Source: Pseudocercospora fijiensis CIRAD86 (taxonomy: Eukaryota; Ascomycota; Dothideomycetes; Mycosphaerellales; Mycosphaerellaceae). From it: 64,000 nt of DNA. The position numbers and the translations under genes were made by a program. Positions 59,911-64,000 of this stretch are shown here, one piece after another. Under the pieces are notes generated by a model. That model did not search any database, was not told the DNA's origin, and worked only from the letters and a program-made list of their open reading frames with translations. The DNA lies in NCBI RefSeq assembly GCF_000340215.1, contig NW_006921536.1, positions 1,286,543-1,350,542 on the forward strand. The letters run 5' to 3'. Position 1 is the stretch's first letter; each line of letters starts with the position of its first letter.

Positions 59911-61080
59911 CTACCTATAAGCGGAAGTTATCCGACCTAAAGAGCTTTTGCTTTAATAGGTATATAAAAAAGTATAGTACTAGCCTAGCTAACTCCTTAG
60001 ACACAAAGGCAAACGCTCTCTTCTAGGCTTTATAGTTCCTAGACCTTAAGTCTAACGTGTCTATAGGAGAGCTACTAGCGTACGGTTTACCTACTAACCT
60101 ATTCTAGAGCCGAATCCCTAACGATACTACCTTTATAAAAGACCTCGCTACTCTCTAAAGGAAATAGAGACGAGAAGACTATATCGACGTCTCTTTCCTA
60201 TAGTTCCTTCCTAAATTTTTAGGTACCTAAGAGTTAGTAGAAGGCGAATCGGTAACCTACGAGAACTAAGAGACTATCGATAATACTAACGAAGAGGGAA
60301 TTAAGGAGATAGGCCGAGGGGATAGTAATAATCCCGACCCTACTCTAGTTTTAGTTTCTATTAAGGCTGTCCGATTTACTAGCTAATAAATCGGTCGAGT
60401 AGGACCTCCTCGACTTAAGGAACTTTACTCTATCCCTAATAATATAGACCTTTTCGTAGTTACCTATTCCTTCGCCGTCGTCCCTACTATCTATATTTAA
60501 GTTACTATCGGGAGCTATAGTTAGTAGATGCTAGCATTACTTAATAATAGTTTAGAGTTACTTATTATAAGTAAGCGTTAGGCTAAACAGCTCCGACTAC
60601 TTATAAATAGAGATATTTCCCTTAGTATATAGGGAGTAAATAGGGAGGTTGCGCTAGTAGGTGCTTACTATAATATTATAGTAGACGCTTTCGGTATATG
60701 CTTTTCCTTTACCTTCTAGATTGCCGCTAACCCGAATACGCTAATTATTCTAGGTCGTCTATAGTCTCGTATAACCCGGGGTGTCTAGCGCAACTGCGAC
60801 GATAGCTCCTAGGAAGGAACTATCGCTAACTAGAAGGGTAACCGAGTCGTGTTTACTAGTTATATCGGAAACACTAGCTACAAGTCTTACGAGGATATCC
60901 TTACTACTTCTAAACGGTCTTCGAGAAACGCTATAGCGCGGTTATAAGACCGGCAATCTGCGCTATAAATTAGTATAGCTTAAATAGGTTATATCTAGAA
61001 GTGCGCCGCTCCGTACGTTAAGGCAAGCTTCTAGGTTCTATACTAAATAGACGAGTGCTCGAGGCGATAGCGAGTATAAT
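59911..61080 (+). pseudogene. family A gag end and protease (A3)
   Basis: Resumes the gag linker of 45849-47662. The protease with LLIIS near 60560 lies in the same context as A1 and A4. No 8-bp duplication. RIP stops throughout. Confidence 0.85.
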
Positions 61081-61197
61081 ACAACAACCGCCTACTATAC
61101 GAGTTAAGGTAATAATGCTATCTCGTATATCGTCGCTAGATATATCGTCGCTAGAGGCGGGACTACCCGAACAACTAACTAATTAGAGCGCGAGTCT

Positions 61198-61220
61198 AAT
61201 ACTACCCTCGGGGTATTATT
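61198..61220. repeat. module-border palindrome P1 of A3
   Basis: Arms AATACTACCCT and GGGGTATTATT lie round C. A duplicated ATATCGTCGCTAGA unit lies just upstream (61120-61155). Confidence 0.82.
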
Positions 61221-61405
61221 ACGAATCTAACGTTTTCGCTAGCGTTATAAATTAGGACTACTAGCTATACACCTATCGACTTAAGGAGACTTCTAAGGAG
61301 GTTTACGCGCTGTTTTGTTACGCTAATCTCTAGGCCTAGCGACAAAGAGAGAGAGCTCGAGGTCTATAAGCGATTAGTATATATACCCTATATAAGAGGG
61401 TAGCT

Positions 61406-64000
61406 AACAAGATTAAGCCTATTAAGGGCAGCGTATATATAACCGATAGGTCCAATCCTAGCGGAAATCCTAACTAGCGACAAAAGTGCCTTAATTGGGA
61501 GGCGATACTACTACCTAGGGATAGTCCGTACGACTAGAGATATATTACTAAAAAGTTCTCTACTATTCCTAGAGGGTTAAGGCTAATAGAGGAGAGGCTT
61601 ACGAAGATTAAACTAGGTATAGAGCTTTCGGATCGTAAGCTTAACCTGCTATACGAGCTTCTGTACAACCGCGAAGCCGTATTAGCATATAACTTTACTT
61701 ACCTAGGTAGAATAAACCCGGAGGTTGCCCCTCCGTAGAGGATCCGAACAATCGAGTATAAGCCTTAGGCCTACCTAGGTTTTAAGCTAAACCTAAGCCT
61801 ACGAGGTATAGTTAAAGATATAATGTAACAGCGTATAAAGGCCGGTATACTAGAGCCTTCCTATGCCTCGTATCGTAACCTATACTTCCTAGTTTAAAAG
61901 AAGACTGCTCCTAGGGAGCTAAAGAAGTACCGGCTAATTAATGCTATATAGAAGTTTAATATAGTTACGATTAGAGATACTAACCTTCCCCCGGAGACTA
62001 ATAGGTTCTTAGAAGCCTTTGCTAATTGTGTTGTAGCCTTACTAGTTAACGTATTCTCGGGCTACGACTAGATCCCTCTCTACCCTAATAGCCGAGACCT
62101 TACTAGCTTCGAGACGCCCCTTAGGCTATACCGACAAACTACCCTTCCTTAAGAGGCGACTAATTTAGTAGCCTAGTTTGTTCGAATTATAAACCAAGTC
62201 CTAGCGGCCTATATCTCCTATATAGCAATGCCTTTCCTCGACGATATCGGTATTAAAGGGCCTAAAACTAGGTACGGCAATAAAGAAGTAGAGCCTAGCA
62301 TCCGTAGGTTCTTTCTCGAATATATCCGGAACCTCGATAGTGTCCTTTGCGACCTAGAGCGAGCTAACCTAACGGTCTATAGAGAAAAGCTTTAGCTCCT
62401 ATATAAGCGAATAAATATTGTCGGGTTTGTAACCGATAAGAACGGCCGCTATCCTAATAATATACGGGTCCTAAAGATAGTGTCCTAGCCGGATCCTACC
62501 TACTAGAAGGATATCCGAACCTAGCTTAGAGTAGTCTCCTACTTCCGTATCTAGGTCGAGAACTTTACATTAGTATATAAGCCCTTATACGCCTTACTTA
62601 AGAAGGATGCTAAGTTCGAGTAGACTTCCGTTTACTAAGCAGCTAAGGATAAGGTAACTAAGGCGCTCGTTAGCGCGCCTACGCTTACATCTATTAACTA
62701 CTTAGAGGGTATAGGGTTACTAATTGTTGCTATCGACTCGAGTAGGGAAGGCTATAGCGAGATACTAATATAGTATAACCGTAAGGAGCTATCTTTACGT
62801 AATTCTATTCGGTACGACTTAGGGCTATAGAAACCGATCGAGGCCCGATATAACGCCGGCAAGCGAGAGTGCCTTAGAGTCTATAAGGCTCTAAAGAAGT
62901 TCCGACTATAGCTCTTTAGTATGTTCTTTCGCCTAGAAATCGATGCTTAGACGCTAGTCTATTAGCTTAACTATATAGCCCCCGACCTACTAAACTCTAC
63001 GATAGCTCGGTAGGTTGCCTAGATCTATTTGTTTAACTTCGACGTCTTCTATATTCCTAGGAAGAAGTATACTAGACCGGATAGCCTTTCTAGGAGGCCT
63101 ACTACGGAAGAGGACATCGCCGAAATAATAGAAGAAGAGGATGTCGACGCGGTTATTAACCGTACCTTCTTTACGGCCTTCTATATTAATGCTATACTAG
63201 TAATTACTAGGTCGAACGCCGACAACTATACCGATAACTAACCTAACGAAACTAGCGAGCAACCTAAGGGTTAGGCTAACGAGGATCCTACTACTAGTAG
63301 CGACTAGGCTAAAGATAAGGCGGATAAATTAAATAGGGATAATATCCTTAATAGGGTCTACTCTAACGACTCCTATTATATCGCCTACTTCCTAACCTAT
63401 ACGAAGAAAGCACCTAGTCTATTAAAGAGTTAATACCGTTAGGTTATTCGCTATTCTCGACGCTTCCTTATTAAGGATCGTATCCTTTAGCGACAAGCAA
63501 TAATTAATGCACCTCTATAGCGTATTATTAATAATCCCGTAGTACGATAGGAAATCCTTTATTCGGTTTACGACGAGCTTAGCTACTAGGCAGCGGAGGG
63601 CACGTTCGACGTCCTCCGTCGGCGATACTAGTAGGATAGTATATAGGCTAATGTCTCTCGCTACTATAAGAGCTATCCTAAGTGCAATTTTAGGAATAGC
63701 TACTAACGACTAGGCGAGCTACGTATCCCTACTACCTAATTAGTTAGGGAGCGGTAGTACGGTAATAGGGTTTACCTAAGCCGAAACAATAGCCTATATA
63801 TTATTCGGGAAGGCCTTTCTCGGTAGCCTAAGGCCTATTATTACCGCAAGGGCTGTAGTGCTATTACTGCCTATAATATAGCTACCTTCCTATTTAAGGA
63901 CCTATTCTATCGATAGGGTACGCCCTACGAAGTTATCTTAGACAATTCTACGACTAATATAGCTAAAGAAGTGTAGGCGCTACTTCTTTTATATAGGGCG
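61406..64000 (+). pseudogene. family A pol (A3), truncated by the window end
   Basis: 541 codons from the common start to the RNase H end (63029 region), as in A1 and A4. FLDD intact at 62234-62245; RNase H tether YIPRKKYTRPDSLSRR near 63050. The integrase is present to its second catalytic Asp (LDNSTTN near 63940). Confidence 0.9.

Larger units (their letters stand above)
59911..64000 (+). mobile_element. family A copy 3 (A3), continuation, runs off the window
   Basis: Rest of gag-protease, palindrome P1, and pol up to the integrase core. ORF3 and the 3' LTR must lie beyond 64000 if the copy is complete. Confidence 0.92.

Overview
The window looks like part of the repeat-rich, silenced compartment of a filamentous ascomycete (Pezizomycotina) genome. 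No gene in it is intact. The transposon types are typical of fungi: two Ty3/Gypsy families, a Tad-like LINE and a Helitron. Almost every former reading frame is broken by TAG and TAA at places where relatives have Gln or Trp, and CpA/TpG are depleted in favour of TpA. That is the signature of repeat-induced point mutation (RIP) with CpA preference; CpG is still common in most of the window. Species cannot be named from this sequence.

Layout. 422-1067: a short tandem array. 1371-4838: a RIP-mutated Helitron replicase (+), cut off inside its Rep domain. 4839-17175: Gypsy family A copy 1 (A1, +), about 12.3 kb, with 277-280 bp LTRs. 17176-22865: the 3' part of a chromodomain Gypsy (family B copy 1, B1, +). 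22866-27927 and 35066-35218: the 5' part of A2 (-), whose LTR is split by a complete B2 (-) at 27928-35065 with a 5-bp target duplication. 35224-35435: an LTR-A fragment. 35451-35810: a 136-bp tandem repeat. 36065-38140: a decayed Argonaute gene (-). 39500-44752: a Tad-like LINE (-). 44753-47662 and 59911-64000: A3 (+), split by a complete A4 (+, 47663-59910) with a 4-bp target duplication and running off the window.

Family A order is LTR, leader, gag-protease, RT-RNase H-integrase, a short hydrophobic frame, an unrecognised ORF3 of about 930 codons, polypurine tract, LTR. A 23-bp hairpin-forming palindrome (11-bp arms round one base) sits at every module border: before gag, between protease and RT, after integrase, before ORF3 and after ORF3. 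Family B has one copy of the same palindrome after its integrase-chromodomain. I found 16 copies in all. This palindrome system and ORF3 are the best candidates for something undescribed.

The other notable item is the Argonaute remnant. Linker, PAZ, MID and the start of PIWI are readable, with a repetitive N-terminal region holding a 240-bp pure pyrimidine tract. It carries RIP-type stops, so this gene or segment was probably once duplicated. Element boundaries and frames were worked out by hand; starts of broken ORFs are approximate.
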